Assembly (NCBI GenBank): GCA_032433765.1
Contig: JAVIAB010000051.1
Span: 55,512,828-55,576,827 of the forward strand
Direction of reading: 5' to 3'
DNA length: 64,000 bases
Source of the DNA: Megaustenia siamemsis
Lineage: Eukaryota; Mollusca; Gastropoda; Stylommatophora; Ariophantidae
The notes below the pieces were generated by a model. It did no database searches. It saw nothing but the letters and a program-made list of their open reading frames with translations, and was not told the origin of the DNA. Positions 1 through 12,065 of the stretch are shown here, piece after piece. The position numbers and the translations under genes are program-made. Numbering within the stretch: position 1 is the first letter of the stretch; every line of letters starts with the position of its first letter.

Positions 1-530
1 TCCTCTAAAAATTAACTAAATTAACACCCTTTAAGAGCAACGATGCTGAGGCATAATCTGAGAGAGAAGAAGATTAATAAAGAGTGAAATATCTACATCT
101 TCATGCTGTAGTGTAGCACTCTATTTGGCTCGCTGGTCTGTTTCTTCATAGGTTGGAATATTATAGTAGTTCAAGAAACAGTGACTTTAAAGTATTAAAC
201 CAGTGTACTATTTTTACATTCTTCGTAATCTTTGCCTCTTAACTGCTATTGATTTACTACTGCCTTCCGCTTCAGCAGCTCTAAATAGTGAACACTTTGA
301 AAACTCATTCTACAAAATGTAATTCTGCAAAACCGTCCGAATTTGAGCTGCATTCATAGTCTGACATCGTTATTACTATATTTTGTATTATTTCGTTGTA
401 GATTATTTATAAATTATTAGCATGTTGTACTGTTTCGTCATAATTATCAAAATATATTACTCTGCTGTAATTTATTATTAAAATGCCACATTATAAGTGA
501 TTAAAATATTGTAGTATGACACTGTGAGCT
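1..530. other. AT-rich sequence, nothing recognised
   Basis: No ORF, repeat unit or RNA motif was seen. Confidence 0.6.
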
Positions 531-544
531 ATTTGAAAGTTATA

Positions 545-968
545 TTATTTCCCTATGAATAAATTTAAATGTTCCATTATTCCACTGTGAACTATTTAAA
601 TGTTCTATTATTTCATTGTGAACTATTTAGATGTTATATTAATTCACTGTGAACTATTTAAATGTTCTATTATTCCACTGTGAACTATATAAATGTTCTA
701 TTATTCCACTGTGAACTATATAAATGTTCTATTATTCCACTGTGAACTATTTAAATGTTCTATTATTCCACTGTGAACTATTTAAATGTTCTATTATTCC
801 ACTGTGAACTATATAAATGTTCTATTATTCCACTGTGAACTATATAAATGTTCTATTATTCCACTGTGAACTATTTAAATGTTCTATTATTCCACTGTGA
901 ACTATATAAATGTTCTATTATTCCACTGTGAACTATATAAATGTTCTATTATTCCACTGTGAACTATT
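545..968. repeat. Minisatellite, 31 bp unit, about 13-14 copies
   Basis: The unit core is TTCTATTATTCCACTGTGAA. Units differ mainly at one site (ATATAAA or ATTTAAA). The left edge is more diverged than the right. Confidence 0.95.
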
Positions 969-1106
969 TATATTTTCTCTTCAGAAAGACATTTTGGAGT
1001 TAATCGGCAAAAGGCGATGACGTAAGAAAGAAATAAAGTTTGTGGTAGAACGGAATAACAAGTGATTGAAATCAAGTGAAACTTTAATGTGAATACTTCA
1101 TAACTT

Positions 1107-1362
1107 GGGAGCCGTGATAGCTCAGTGGTTAGTGAACTGGACTACAAAGGACAAGAGGTAGGGTTCGATCCCAAAAGACGGGGTCCGGTTCACCCAGCCT
1201 TTAATGGATACCAGATCTTTTTTGGGAGAGTAAAGCGGCACGGGCGTAATACCGACCACATTATCCCAAAAATCATGTGCCGAAGGTCTGTAAAATGTAT
1301 GGTCACTAACATCATATTCCCTATACACCACTTGACGTGACGTGGGTACTTTACTTTATTTT
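1107..1362 (+). mobile_element. SINE-A copy with perfect target-site duplication
   Basis: A tRNA-like head has box A (TAGCTCAGTGGTTAG) and box B (GGTTCGATCCC). The body and a TACTTTACTTTA tail follow. A 13 bp direct repeat, TACTTCATAACTT, flanks it at 1094-1106 and 1363-1375. Box spacing and flanking duplication are what define a tRNA-derived SINE. Confidence 0.93.
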
Positions 1363-1527
1363 TACTTCATAACTTACAAATTATTAATTGTAATTAAATG
1401 AATTATTATTAACGCTTGTTAGATTAGAGATGACATATTTTTGTGCGGTTTCATGTGGATGGGAAGAACTGTAAATGACGTTTGTTCTTTTACCATTGTT
1501 CATCCACGATAGGAACAGTACACGTCA

Positions 1528-1990
1528 TCCGGGTTGGTAGCCTAATTGGGAAAACCACCCAACTGGACTACCGACGTTTGGACAACCCATGTTGGATTCC
1601 CGCTGAAACCAGTGTGAATTGTACTCGTAGTTAGAAAAAAACACCTCCGCGGTCGACCCAGCTGCTAGCAGAAAAGGGTACCAGGGTATTACTCTGGGAA
1701 GGTGAGGAAAGCCGCCTCGCATCGTGAGTTTCAATGCTTGAAGCGACACTATCCAGAAGTCTCTGAACACTTCTGGATAGGCTGCCGAGCACATATGGGT
1801 GAAAACTCGCGTGCTAAGACCCCGATTCAAGTCTTGTACTTTACCTTTACCTTTACCTTTACCTTTACCTTTACCTTTACCTTTACCTTTACCTTTACCT
1901 TTACCTTTACCTTTACCTTTACCTTTACCTTCACCTTTACCTTTACCTTTACCTTTACCTTTACCTTTACCTTTACCTTTACCAGTTACT
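1528..1990 (+). mobile_element. SINE-B copy with expanded hexanucleotide tail
   Basis: The head has a box A-like GTAGCCTAATTGGG and a degenerate box B (GTTGGATTCCC). The body contains CCAGAAGTCTCTGAACACTT. The tail begins TTGTACTTTACC and runs straight into the ACCTTT array. Other copies are at 2330, 3170, 29040 and 33525. Confidence 0.88.
1838..1984 (+). repeat. (ACCTTT)n microsatellite, about 24 copies
   Basis: A near-perfect hexamer array with one T-to-C change near 1931. It grows out of the SINE-B tail and creates spurious open frames on both strands. Confidence 0.96.
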
Positions 1991-2329
1991 TTAATAATAT
2001 ATTTGTATTTGTATTTATATATGTTCAAGACATTTCGAGTAAAAATATTCGTTTTTCCTGTCCTATTTTGTTCGCGAAGGTGTATTAACCAATTTTAAAA
2101 ATTATTTCACCGTATCTGCTTTGAAACGGATCCACGTGTATACACTTATTGTCATGCATTTACCGGCTGTGTGTCCCACATTGTCGTTAATTAGTGTTTC
2201 TTTCCGCGTCATCTACTTACACTTTTTAATCTATGTGGTTTGTTAAATCTAGCGAGGCATTTGTCAAAATCTCAGTCAAATGTCAAGTTGAATGTAGCAA
2301 ATTTCAGGATGATATCGTTCAGTAAAGCA

Positions 2330-2657
2330 TGAAAAGGTAGCGGTACGAGACTTGAATTGGCGTTTTAGCAAGCGGGTTTTTACCCATATGTGCTCGGCCG
2401 CCTATCAAAAAGTGTTCGGTGACTTCTGTCTAGTGTCGACTCAAACATCGTAACTCACGAGCGAGACGTCATTCCTTACCTTCCAAGAGTATGAACCCTG
2501 GTACCCATCTCTCCCAGCGGCTGGATCGACCGCAGTATCTTTTGTTCTCAACCTGGAGTATAAGTCACACCTCTTCCGGTGAGAATCGAACACGGGGTTG
2601 TCTGAACGGCGGTAGCTAATGTGAGGGTTTTCCCAACTAGGCTACCGAAGCCCCCAG
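2330..2657 (-). mobile_element. SINE-B copy, diverged
   Basis: Read on the minus strand it starts GGGGGCTTCGGTAGCC and ends in CGTACCGCTACC. It has the same body as the 1528 copy in the opposite orientation, with several indels. Confidence 0.85.
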
Positions 2658-2854
2658 TGAAGCATAAATTGTCAAGTATGAGAACCATCCAATAACCTAT
2701 ATCAAGGTTAAATATAAATAACATCAGGTCGGTTTTGTAACTTTCTGCCGCTGGAGCACACTTTAAGACGTCTTCACAATTGTATTTTAACCATCACGAT
2801 CAAGCGCTTTATGGCTCAGAAATATAGCTATTTAAGATCAATACCCTTCTAAAA

Positions 2855-2998
2855 GTCATCTTGGAAGGGAGGGTATACGAGGCAGGCTAAGAAAAAGTAG
2901 ACTGATAACATCAAAAGATGAACAGGTGAAAATATGAAAACATACACCATCAAGGAAAGAGACAGAGGAAAATGGCGCTGCATGGTAGCCAACATTAT
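2855..2998 (+). mobile_element. LINE-A 3' end remnant
   Basis: The sequence matches the last part of LINE-A: a piece like VILEG, then the segment ending in ATGGTAGCCAAC. Stops and indels are frequent. Confidence 0.7.
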
Positions 2999-3002
2999 AA
3001 AG

Positions 3003-3170
3003 GTAGTCTTCTTCTTCCTTTCAGCTCCCTGTGGAGCATAGGTCTTCAACAAACACTTTCCAAGTCGTTCTGTTTCTTGCCATTCTTTTAAGATCATTCC
3101 ATGTCTTCCCCATCATCTTCATCTCTCCTTCTATCTGTCTTCTCCAAGAATTCCTTGGTCTTCCTCTTTA
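3003..3170 (-). mobile_element. LINE-C 3' end remnant
   Basis: On the minus strand it reads in part LKEWQETERL and then a segment like FVEDLCSTGS, the C-terminal signature of this LINE type. It abuts the LINE-A remnant head to head. Longer relatives are at 12345 and 14868. Confidence 0.75.
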
Positions 3171-3292
3171 GGTAAAGTACGAGATTTGAATTGGCGTCTT
3201 AACACAAGAGTTTTGATCCATATATGCTCGGCCACCTATCCAGAAGTGTTCGGATACTTCCGTATAGTGTCGCTTCAAGCGACGAAACTAAC
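3170..3292 (-). mobile_element. SINE-B fragment, head missing
   Basis: Only the tail and the 3' body are present on the minus strand (GTCTTAACACAAGAG to CGACGAAAC). Confidence 0.75.
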
Positions 3293-3485
3293 GATGCCCG
3301 GCAACCTTCAGTGTGGACACGGCACTCAATAAGTAAACGAATTATTCTGGGGGGCAGGTGGGGGCGGATTGAGGAAGGCAGGAGGAGGGTAGAGTAGTAA
3401 CTAGCCTTTCTCTTTTCTAAAACTTTAATCGTACCGCACCTCTTCTTTCCTATCTATTACATTTTAGTTATGTCTTGTGTATGAA

Positions 3486-3752
3486 GGGAGTCACGATAGT
3501 TCAGTGGTTAGTGAACTGGACTACAAAGGACAAGAGGTAGGGCTCGTCCCAAACGACGGCTTCCGGGTTCACCCAGCCTTAAATGGGTACCGGATTTTTT
3601 TCTGCGAAAGTAAAGCGGCAAGGGCGTAATACCGACAACATTACCCCAAAAATCATGTGATGAAGGTCTGTAAAATTTATAATCACTTACACCATATTCC
3701 ATATAAGCCCCTAAGCGTGACGGGGTACTTTAGTTTACTTTACTTGTGTACG
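3486..3752 (+). mobile_element. SINE-A copy
   Basis: Box A is GATAGTTCAGTGGTTAG; box B has lost bases (GGCTCGTCCC). The tail is TACTTTAGTTTACTTTAC. A short CTTGTGTA direct repeat flanks the element. Confidence 0.88.
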
Positions 3753-5095
3753 TCCCATCAAAGATAAAGCTTGGAAAAGGGATTATTCATACAACCACAG
3801 ATATGATCATTCATTTCAGAATTTTATTAATGGCGGTTATTAATTGTTGTCGTTTGGTGCAAATATTGTAAACATAGGCAAATGCTTTATATAAGACATT
3901 GCAACTTTTCTTTTCAGTAGAGTTAAGGGGGAGGAAGAAAGGGAGGGAGGGGGAGGGGTGGGGATGAACAGAAACAGAACAGTAAAAACAAATGATGAAC
4001 ATAAATTAAAAAATAAAAAAAAAATAAAAAAATAAATTAGCAAGAAAGAATTAAAAACTACTGCAAAAATATAAGAAAGAAAGGAAAAAAAAACAAAAAC
4101 ACAAACAAAACAAACCAACAAAGAATTAATGAGGTGAAAAAGAAAGAAAGAAAGAAAGAATATACATTTGTATAAAACATAGAACAAAACAAGAATAATA
4201 AGGGATATAGAGAAAACAGAGAAACCACGATAAAGAAATAAAGACAGAGAGGGAAGAGTGAGCGATAGAGAAAGAATTAGTATAGGCGATGTCATTATAC
4301 ACAAATGTTCAGACTTTTAACCGCAAAAAACGAGATCTAATTATTAGCAGTCCCACTCAAACAAAATGACATGTGGTTTTACAAAAGCTACATGTCAACG
4401 AGATGACAGTGTAATTACTGAAATAATTGTTGCCTGTGCTAGCATTAGTTTTCATCAATTTTTCCAGTTAAATTATTTGCAATCCCGGACGATACGGCAA
4501 CCGTTTTTGTACATAGTAATTATGAGATTTTAAATTATTTTGTGTCTTTGAATTCCGTATTTCCACATTGTTCTTTTGTTATAGAGTTCTCACGGGAAAT
4601 TATAAAAAATGTGATGGCAGTAATAACGAAGAGGAGTAAGAACTATTCAGACCATACTTCTAGAAAATAAAAATAAAATTTAGCTAGACAGAAATTAAGC
4701 TGGAAACTGCAAGTAATTAGCAGAGTGTGAAAGTGAAAAGATCGTATCACCGTTTTAGCATGTCATTTACCCGTGCGAAAAATACAAATTACATACCAAT
4801 TAAATAAAGTAAAAACTGTATCTTTTAATTAAAGATATCATTGTCATTACTGAAACACTGGGTGTCATTTGGACACGGATGTCTGCAACTAGAATCCTCG
4901 GTTTCACTATGTCACGAGTGTTTCATTTTAATAGTCCATTATACTTGATGAAGGCTACTGTCGAAATGTAGTTTGATTTGTATTTCTATTAGTTTAGCTG
5001 CTCCATACAGTTTTATGTTTATTTTACATGTTTTCCGTAGCCCCGCATAGTATTTAATATTTGGTATTGAGTTATTGAGTTATTTGCGGGTCATC
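3753..5095. other. AT-rich stretch with a purine-biased tract
   Basis: From about 3905 to 4290 the plus strand is strongly purine- and A-rich, with a G-run cluster at 3927-3963. The remainder is AT-rich with no gene signal. Confidence 0.6.
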
Positions 5096-5109
5096 ATCAT
5101 TGCACTCCG

Positions 5110-5483
5110 TACATGTCCATAGGTGCTCAGATCCCCTCCGCAGCAAGTCCCGTCCAGCGACTGACGACTCCAGTTCTGTGTTGGTTGATAAGTCTTCTTA
5201 TACGCCCACTAAGTTTCTCATTTCTGGCTGTGCCCATCTTAACTCCCATCTCTTTCATCCGAAGAAGTGACGTGGATTTGTGTTTGTCGAAATCCTGTAC
5301 TCTTCCCACACCTCGGAGGGCAATGATGAAGTCCGGCTGACCGTCCTCAACGACAGCGCAGCTAGCCAATCTCTCCGCTCTTTCATTTCCCCGTACATGC
5401 CCAGGGACATAGACAAAGGTGACCTTACGCACTTTTGACTTCTGCATTTTGGTGTATTTAACATTTGTACTTATCTCTGTCAT
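5110..5483 (-). pseudogene. LINE RNase H domain fragment
   Basis: A 118-codon open frame on the minus strand contains FVYVPGHVRGNERAERLAS, the well-known C-terminal RNase H motif of jockey/R1/I-type LINEs and related elements. A later part, INQHRTGVVSRWTGLAAEGI, also resembles the end of such proteins; the frame stops where a Trp would be expected. No reverse transcriptase part is next to it, so this is a truncated copy. Confidence 0.8.
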
Positions 5484-5489
5484 GCGTAG

Positions 5490-6035
5490 CTAGCACAGTT
5501 GTTTGTCACTTATACTTTCGTTTATTTGTTTATCTGTTTCCTTCCATAAAGATTACACACACATACTTCTTCTATTATACATTTCAAGAGAATATAAAAA
5601 GTTGTATCTTAAAAGAAAAAAATTAATTATGGTTAACAAGTGAACATTGCATCCCTCGAAGCTCTCATATTTCCCAGTCTTTGATTATTTTTCTTACGAA
5701 CATTAACTACTACAATATCATTCATATATTAAATATTTGCTTTAAATCTGTCACCTTATGTTCTAATGGTGCACGTCAAACAAGAAGCAGACAGATTCAT
5801 AGAAAAAGAGAATACACGGCGAAAGGAAAGAAAAGAAAAAAATAACATGTCTAGAAGCACTGAAAAATCCATAGTCAACTATGTTGACAGAGACTACTAC
5901 TGCTACTACGTCTTGTGTGTGGTGTCAAAGATTGAAACCACTCCCATAAATTATCAGTTTTAAGAATAAGAGGAATGTACTAAATTTAGAACATCTTCAT
6001 CCATAAATGTTGCAACATTTCGAAGATTGGACCTA
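5490..6035. other. AT-rich, nothing recognised
   Basis: A 65-codon open frame at 5766 has no recognisable motif and biased Lys/Arg content; it is not supported as a gene. Confidence 0.5.
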
Positions 6036-6039
6036 AAAT

Positions 6040-6668
6040 GTCACTTTGAGATTAAAATAAGGAAGGAATACATCTAGAAACAGTCCAGAGCTACAACTAC
6101 CTGGGACATACTATAACCAGTGATGGAGAATGTACAACTGAAATAAATAAAAGAAAAGGTATGGCAAAAAGTAATTTCAATGCCATGAAGAATATACTAA
6201 CATCAAAACAAAAAACACCAGGGCTAAAACTAAGAATAGCTAAATGTTACATCTTCTCAATATTCCTGTATGGTGCAGAAACCTGGACATTAGACCAGAA
6301 AACAGAATAGAAAATTAAAGCCTTTGAAATGTGGATTTATAGAAGAATAGGTAGAATTGGATGGAAAGAAAAGAAAACAAACGAGGAAGTTTTAAAACAA
6401 CTAAAATGAAAAGAGAACTACTAAACACAATTCAAACAAGACAAATGAAATTTTTGGGTCATGTTAAAAGACACAACAACCTAATAAAAGTAATATTGGA
6501 AGGGAAAATACAAGGTAAAAGAGGCAGAGGCAAACCAAGACTAACATGGTCGAGTAACATCAAATGATGGACAAGTCAGCCTATGACAATCTGCACCATC
6601 AAAGCAAGAGACAACTTGGAATGGCGCTCCATGGTAGCCAACCTTCGATGTGGAGACGGCACTCAATG
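6040..6668 (+). pseudogene. LINE-A C-terminal half, broken
   Basis: The translation gives SYNYLGHTITSDGE, then LFLYGAETWTLDQK (stop after TE), then FEMWIYRRIGRIGWKEKK and RQMKFLGHVKRH with GKRGRGKPRLTW. The two parts are interrupted by stops and a frame change. This is the region downstream of the reverse transcriptase in a non-LTR retrotransposon. It ends in GGCACTCAATGATGA. Confidence 0.9.
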
Positions 6669-6669
6669 A

Positions 6670-7050
6670 TGAACTACTTACTGGTTGGAGAGTTCAAAAT
6701 CTGTTTACTCATGGATGTCGTCTTGCAAGCTCTTTCTTTGCCAGTCTCTCCTTCTTCTTCTCCTCCTCGCCGATCTCTACAATGTTACCAAATTGATGAG
6801 CAGGACTTGCTGCTGTACCCCCTCAGTTTACTTTGCTTCACACACTAACTAAGAATCGATGATCAGCAGTTATTTGTAGTCAGAGATATCTCTCTCGTGA
6901 AAAAAACCAAATGTATCAGACCAGTTCGAGACCAGACTCACAATTCTAAGTATGCATCACGCTTTCACTTCACTGATATGGACTGTTCCGCAGCGACACT
7001 TCTCCTGCGTCGATTTGCTCTGGTCAAGCTCTCGTCATTGACGTCAAACT
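6670..7050. other. No gene recognised
   Basis: Contains a pyrimidine-rich patch at about 6738-6775. Confidence 0.5.
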
Positions 7051-7052
7051 AG

Positions 7053-7308
7053 TAAAAAAAAGTAAAGTAGTCACGCCTAGTGGCGTATAGGGAAATATGG
7101 TGTTAGTGACCCTATATTTTATAGACCTTCAGCACATGATTTTTGGGGTAATGTTGTCGGTATTACGCCCGTGCTGCTTTACTTTCCCAGAAAAAAAATC
7201 CGGTACCCATTTAAGGCTGGGTGAACCCGGAAGCCGTCGGTTGGGATCGAACGCTACCTCTTGTCCTTTGTAGTCCAGTTCACTAACTACTGAGCTATCG
7301 CGGCTCCG
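7053..7308 (-). mobile_element. SINE-A copy
   Basis: A full-length minus-strand copy: head near 7305 (GAGCCGCGATAGCTCAGTAG), tail at 7053-7070. Imperfect flanking duplications CGTCAAACTAG and CGTCAATCTAG are visible. Confidence 0.92.
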
Positions 7309-7489
7309 TCGTCAATCTAGATTCTGTGATATTCGCTGATTATGTTCTTTAAGCAAAGTTTATATTTAGAACAATCGACGATTATATAGAACAAATTATT
7401 CACTTGGTTCGGGCTTGAGAATCTTTCTTTTGATAGGAAAGGCCATTGGCGGCATTTTAATGTTCATGGAAAACAAGAGGACAACATTA

Positions 7490-7765
7490 ACTAATAACTG
7501 GAGACGAAGGCGCGCCTCACAGCAGCAGAGCTGAAAGTTGTCAGGGCCCCACAGCTGGTGGTTTGCGCCAGGATCGGTGAACCAGAAACATCCAGACCCT
7601 GCTGCACCTCTCCGTGGTGCTTCCAGTAACGGACTAATCTATCTAGTCTGTCCAAGCGAGTAGGGATCGAAGAGGGAAGACAACCCGATACTCAAATATG
7701 TCGTGCTGAAGTCGGATGTGTTGGGCCGAAAGGCGCAAATATGAAAGTTATACTACAAACCAGAA
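7490..7765 (+). repeat. Dispersed repeat D
   Basis: The 3' part, CCAAGCGAGTAGGGATCGAA to GGGCCGAAAGGCGCAAATAT, recurs in diverged form at 20735-20830, 42015-42265 and 59000-59215. The class is unknown; no ORF or terminal repeats were seen. Confidence 0.6.
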
Positions 7766-8239
7766 CACAACGCAGACACGCCCACTTATCGTCCATTTAA
7801 GGGCGGATGACGAAGAAGTGTATTCCTTTAGTCATCGGGCGAACACAAGCAAGAAACTAATATTTATCAGAGAAAAACCTGCATCTTTTGGTAACACATG
7901 TGAGTATTATTTGATGTATCCAATATGTAAATATAGCGAATATCCTATTGTGCTAGTTTATATTAAGTTGGCGATAGAAATGGTTGCCATTTGTGCCAGA
8001 TTTTAATATAAATAGATTAGTTAAGCCTAAATATCTATAGATACATTAAATCTTCCTAAAGGAAAATATACCTTGTATACGCTCATTCATATAAGGATGG
8101 AATTGAAATGTCATATTACTGATGAAACATACAATAGCATATGACAACTCTCGTGTAATAAATTACTTCCTTTAATATACTTAGAAAACTCGAAACATAT
8201 AAAGTTACATACGACATAGTCTCTTGATTCAAATAACAA

Positions 8240-8462
8240 CTTACTACTCACCACTTCGAGTCCCAGAAGTGGACTTTTTTCAGATCGACAAGGATCCGGA
8301 TTGACTAAGCTTCTAAAAATGGGTACCAGAGAAATTTCTAGGAAGTAAAGGCGGCCTGGCGTGATACCTACTACATCATCAAAAAGTGTGGTGGTCATAG
8401 AGATATATGATGACCAACATCAAAATACGCCAAGCGATGCCTGGATTTAACCTTTACTTTAT
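8240..8462 (+). mobile_element. SINE-A related, strongly diverged copy
   Basis: Matches the SINE-A body at AATGGGTACCAGAGA and AAGGCGGCCTGGCGTGATAC, then a CTTTACTTTATTA tail. The head is not recognisable. Confidence 0.65.
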
Positions 8463-8774
8463 TACTCACTATAATCATTTTTCAGAAGAAATAGAAAAAA
8501 AGGGGAAAAAGTAAAGACGATCAAAGTAAGATAAGGATATAAAAAGGAAATGAAGTAAAGAAAAAGTAGTTGTCTGATAGTCATTATCATCATCATCAAT
8601 TATCATGCTTGCTGGTGTATTGATAACAATAATGCCTCTTTAAAATAAAAATATATCGTTACATTTGTTGTCATCTCAATTCTTAACTTCACACAAAACC
8701 ATTCTCTTAATTAAACCATCTGGTATATTTTTGCACTGTTTTTCTTATCCCCCCCCCCCCCCCCATTATTTTAT

Positions 8775-10545
8775 AGCCTGGTTCAGCCAAAGGTGTCGAG
8801 AAATCGAAACTATGAAAAGAAACAAGATTTAAGAGGGATGCACACAGAAATAAAGAGAATGACTAGTAAAAATGAAAAAGCACAGAAATTGGATGTATTG
8901 CAAACACAAAAGGAAAAATGCTAACAGACAACAAAGATATCGTTAACAGATGACAGGAATATATAACACAATTATTTTATGATGGAATTGAAAAGAAACC
9001 AATTATAAAATATACGTCAGGTTATAAAATATTAAAATCGGAAGTGGAAAAGCTTTACAAACTATGAAAAAGGGAAAAGCTGCAGGATCTGACAACATAC
9101 AGATAGAGATGACAAAGGCACTAGAAGATTTTGGCATCGAAACGATCACAGACATATCCAACGACATATACCATACTGGATACATACCAATTGAACCAGA
9201 CGCATAAAATTCTATTGCATTGCTTAAAATGAATGGTGCAGTTGAATGCAGTGATTTTAGTTTAATACACCTATTGAACTATGTAACAAACATTTTTCTA
9301 AAAGTTATACAAGGAAGGATTCAGAATAAAATTAATAATGAATTAGAAGAACAACAATTTGGATTTAGGAAAAACAGTGGGACAAAAGAAGTCTCATTCT
9401 GCATGAGGACATTAATCGAAAGGCACACAGAAGTAAACAAACCAATATATACTTGCTTTATAGACTACACTATAGGCCTTTGATAGAATTCACGATGAAA
9501 AACTTTCCATTATACTCTTGACTGCCTAAAATAGATACATCTAGATGAAACAGACATACGACTAATATGTAATTTACACTGAGAGCAAACAGCAATAATA
9601 AAATATAACAAGGAGAACACTACACCGGTTGATATAAAAAAAGGAGTAAGACAGGAATGCATCCTATCACCAAGCTTGTTCATTCTATACACTGAGCAAA
9701 TCTTTAAAAGCATCACAGAGATGCCAGGCCTACACATTAATGGAAAGATAATCAATAACCTAAGATATACTGATATTGCTATACTACTAGCAGAAAATAA
9801 AAAAAAATCTACAACAATTACTTAATGAAATAAACACGACAAGCAATAAATATGAACTAGATATGAATATCAAAAAGACTAAAACTATAATCAAAAACAA
9901 TGATAATACTCAAAACCTACAAGTGGATATCAAAGTTGAAGGAATAGACCTGGAGACAGTTCAGAGTTAAAACTACCTCGGACATACTATAACCAGTGAT
10001 GGAAAATGTAGAATTGAAATAAATAAAAGAATAGGAATGGCAAAAAGCAATGTTAATGCCATGAAAAGTATACTAACATCAAAATAACACCAGGACTAAA
10101 ACTAAGAATAGCAAAATGTTATATCTTCTCAACATTCCTTTATGATGCAGAAATACGGACATTAGACAAGAAAACAAAAAAGAAAATTGAAGCCTTTGGA
10201 GTGTGGACTTCATTTATAGAAGAAATGGATAGAAAGAAAAGAAAACAGAAAGTCTTAAAATGAAGTCTTAAAACAACTAAAAATGAAAGGAGAACTACTA
10301 AACACAAATCAAAGAAGACATGATATTTTTGGGCCATGTTAAAAGACACAGCAGCCTACTAAAAGTAAACTTGGAAGGGAAAATACAAGGTAAAAGAGGC
10401 AGGCCAAGACTAACATGGACGAGTAACATCAAATGGCGACAAGTCAGCCCAAATCATTTTGCACATCAAAGCAAGAGACAGAGCGGAATGGCGCTCCATG
10501 GTAGCCTACCTTCGTTGCGGAGACTGCACTCAGTGATGATAATGA
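8775..10545 (+). pseudogene. LINE-A reverse transcriptase region, dead copy
   Basis: A 1.8 kb remnant of a non-LTR retrotransposon. In order it shows GKAAGSDNIQIEMTKAL (start of the RT domain), FGFRKNSGTKEVSFCMRTL and RHTEVNKPIYTCFIDYT (RT motif A area), then LSPSLFILYTEQIF and INNLRYTDIAILLAE. Here the catalytic YADD has become YTDI. It continues through NYLGHTITSDGKC to LGHVKRHSSLLKV and GKIQGKRGRPRLTW and ends GCACTCAGTGATGATAATGA. Many stops and frameshifts are present. It is the most complete LINE-A copy in the window and helps to place the shorter fragments. Confidence 0.92.
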
Positions 10546-10659
10546 TTCTCTAGCTATATAATATATGACTCTGTTTCTCCCTTCTCAATACATACCTACC
10601 TTCCCCTTCCCCCCCCCCAAGTCATTATTACCTTCACAAGATAATGGAAGTGAAGGTTA

Positions 10660-10683
10660 TCTTTTTTTTTTTTTTTTTTTTTT
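10660..10683 (+). repeat. Poly-T tract
   Basis: A run of about 24 T (TTATC before, CCTAG after). Confidence 0.9.
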
Positions 10684-10817
10684 CCTAGCTCTCAGTGGAA
10701 TTTCTTGAACTTTTCCACCGTTTTGGTTTCTCATGGTCTTCTGGAGAACACATATATTCAGCTGTTTGTGTTTGTCCTTCCCATAGGAACAGAGGATTGT
10801 TTGATTATCTTTATATC

Positions 10818-11236
10818 TGTTGTACTGAAGTTAACATGAACTCTAGCCTGTTTGATCATCTTCTCATCTGTTGTACTGAAGTTAACATGAACTCTAGCCT
10901 GTTTGATCATCTTCTCATCTGTTGTACTGAAGTTAACATGAACACTAGCCTGTTTGATCATCTTTTCATCTGTTGTACTGAAGTTAACATGAACTCTAGC
11001 CTGTTTGATCATCTTTTCATCTGTTGTACTGAAGTTAACATGGACTCTAGCCTGTTTGATCATCTTTTCATCTATTATACTGAAGATAACATGGACTCTA
11101 GCCTGTTTGATCACCTTTTCATCTGCTGTACTGAAATTATCATGGACTCTAGCCTGTTTGATCACCTTTTCATCTGCTGTACTGAAATTATCATGGACTC
11201 TAAACTGTTTGATCAACCTTTCATATGTTGTACTAA
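10818..11236. repeat. Minisatellite, 51 bp unit, about 8 copies
   Basis: The unit contains TAGCCTGTTTGATCATCTT and CTGTTGTACTGAAGTTAACA. The period is 17 codons, so frames stay open on both strands (for example ICCTEVNMNSSLFDHL). Last copies are more diverged. Confidence 0.95.
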
Positions 11237-11469
11237 ATGTAACAACGAAGCTTACCAATCCCAAGGAGCAATCTTATCTTCTCTTGGTAAAAAAGCAGTC
11301 TGTTACTTTCCATCGTGCTCTGCTTCTATTTTTATTAAGCTTTCAAATTATTTTATATAAAGAGTTTTAATCACTTTGTTTTGTTTTATCTTTAATTTCA
11401 ATTTTACAACATTCTTTTTTCGAGTTTTTTTTTTTACTTTCTCTTTTATGTTTATTCTCCTTTGTGCTT

Positions 11470-12008
11470 ATATATGTTTGTGTATGTGTATTTCTATTTA
11501 TGTATGTAGGTATGTATGTGTGTAATTATGTATGCATGCATGCATGGATGTCTTTATGTGTGTATGTCTGTCTGTATGCATGTATGTATGTATGTATGTA
11601 TGTATGTATGTATGTATGTATGTATGTATGTATGTATGTATGTATGTATGTATGTATGTATGTATCCATGTATGTATTTATATATGTATGTATTATATAT
11701 ATACATGTATGTGTGTATGCAAGTATGTATGTGTGCATACGTGTGTAGGTATGTAGATATGCATATGCATATGTATGTATGTATGTTTGTATGCATGTAT
11801 GTATGTATGAATATATGTATGTTTGTGTGTATGTATGTATGTATTCATGCATGTATGTATATACGTCTGTATGAGTGTGTGTCTATGTAGGTATGTAAAT
11901 GTATGTACGTATATATGTATGCAATTATGTATGTGTCTATGCATGTATTTATGTGTGCATATGTGTGTAGGTATATATCTGTATGCACATAGGTATGCAA
12001 ATATGTGA
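11470..12008. repeat. (GTAT)n microsatellite, 540 bp
   Basis: A pure core at about 11578-11664 is flanked by interrupted copies. It produces Cys/Met/Tyr/Val repeat frames on the plus strand and His/Thr/Tyr/Ile frames on the minus strand. Confidence 0.97.
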
Positions 12009-12065
12009 AATCTTAGATGCAGATATGCGTGTATGCATGTAATTGTCTATATTTATGGAAATGCC

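Noticed and set aside
1107..1180. Functional tRNA gene
   Set aside because: Only box A and box B are kept; the tRNA fold is lost and the unit is a dispersed SINE head.
10695..11360. 221-codon frame with 17-residue repeats
   Set aside because: The 51 bp array is a multiple of three, so frames stay open on both strands; no start context, splice signal or non-repeat domain.
11464..11944. Many Cys/Tyr/Val or His/Thr frames
   Set aside because: By-products of the GTAT tetranucleotide array.
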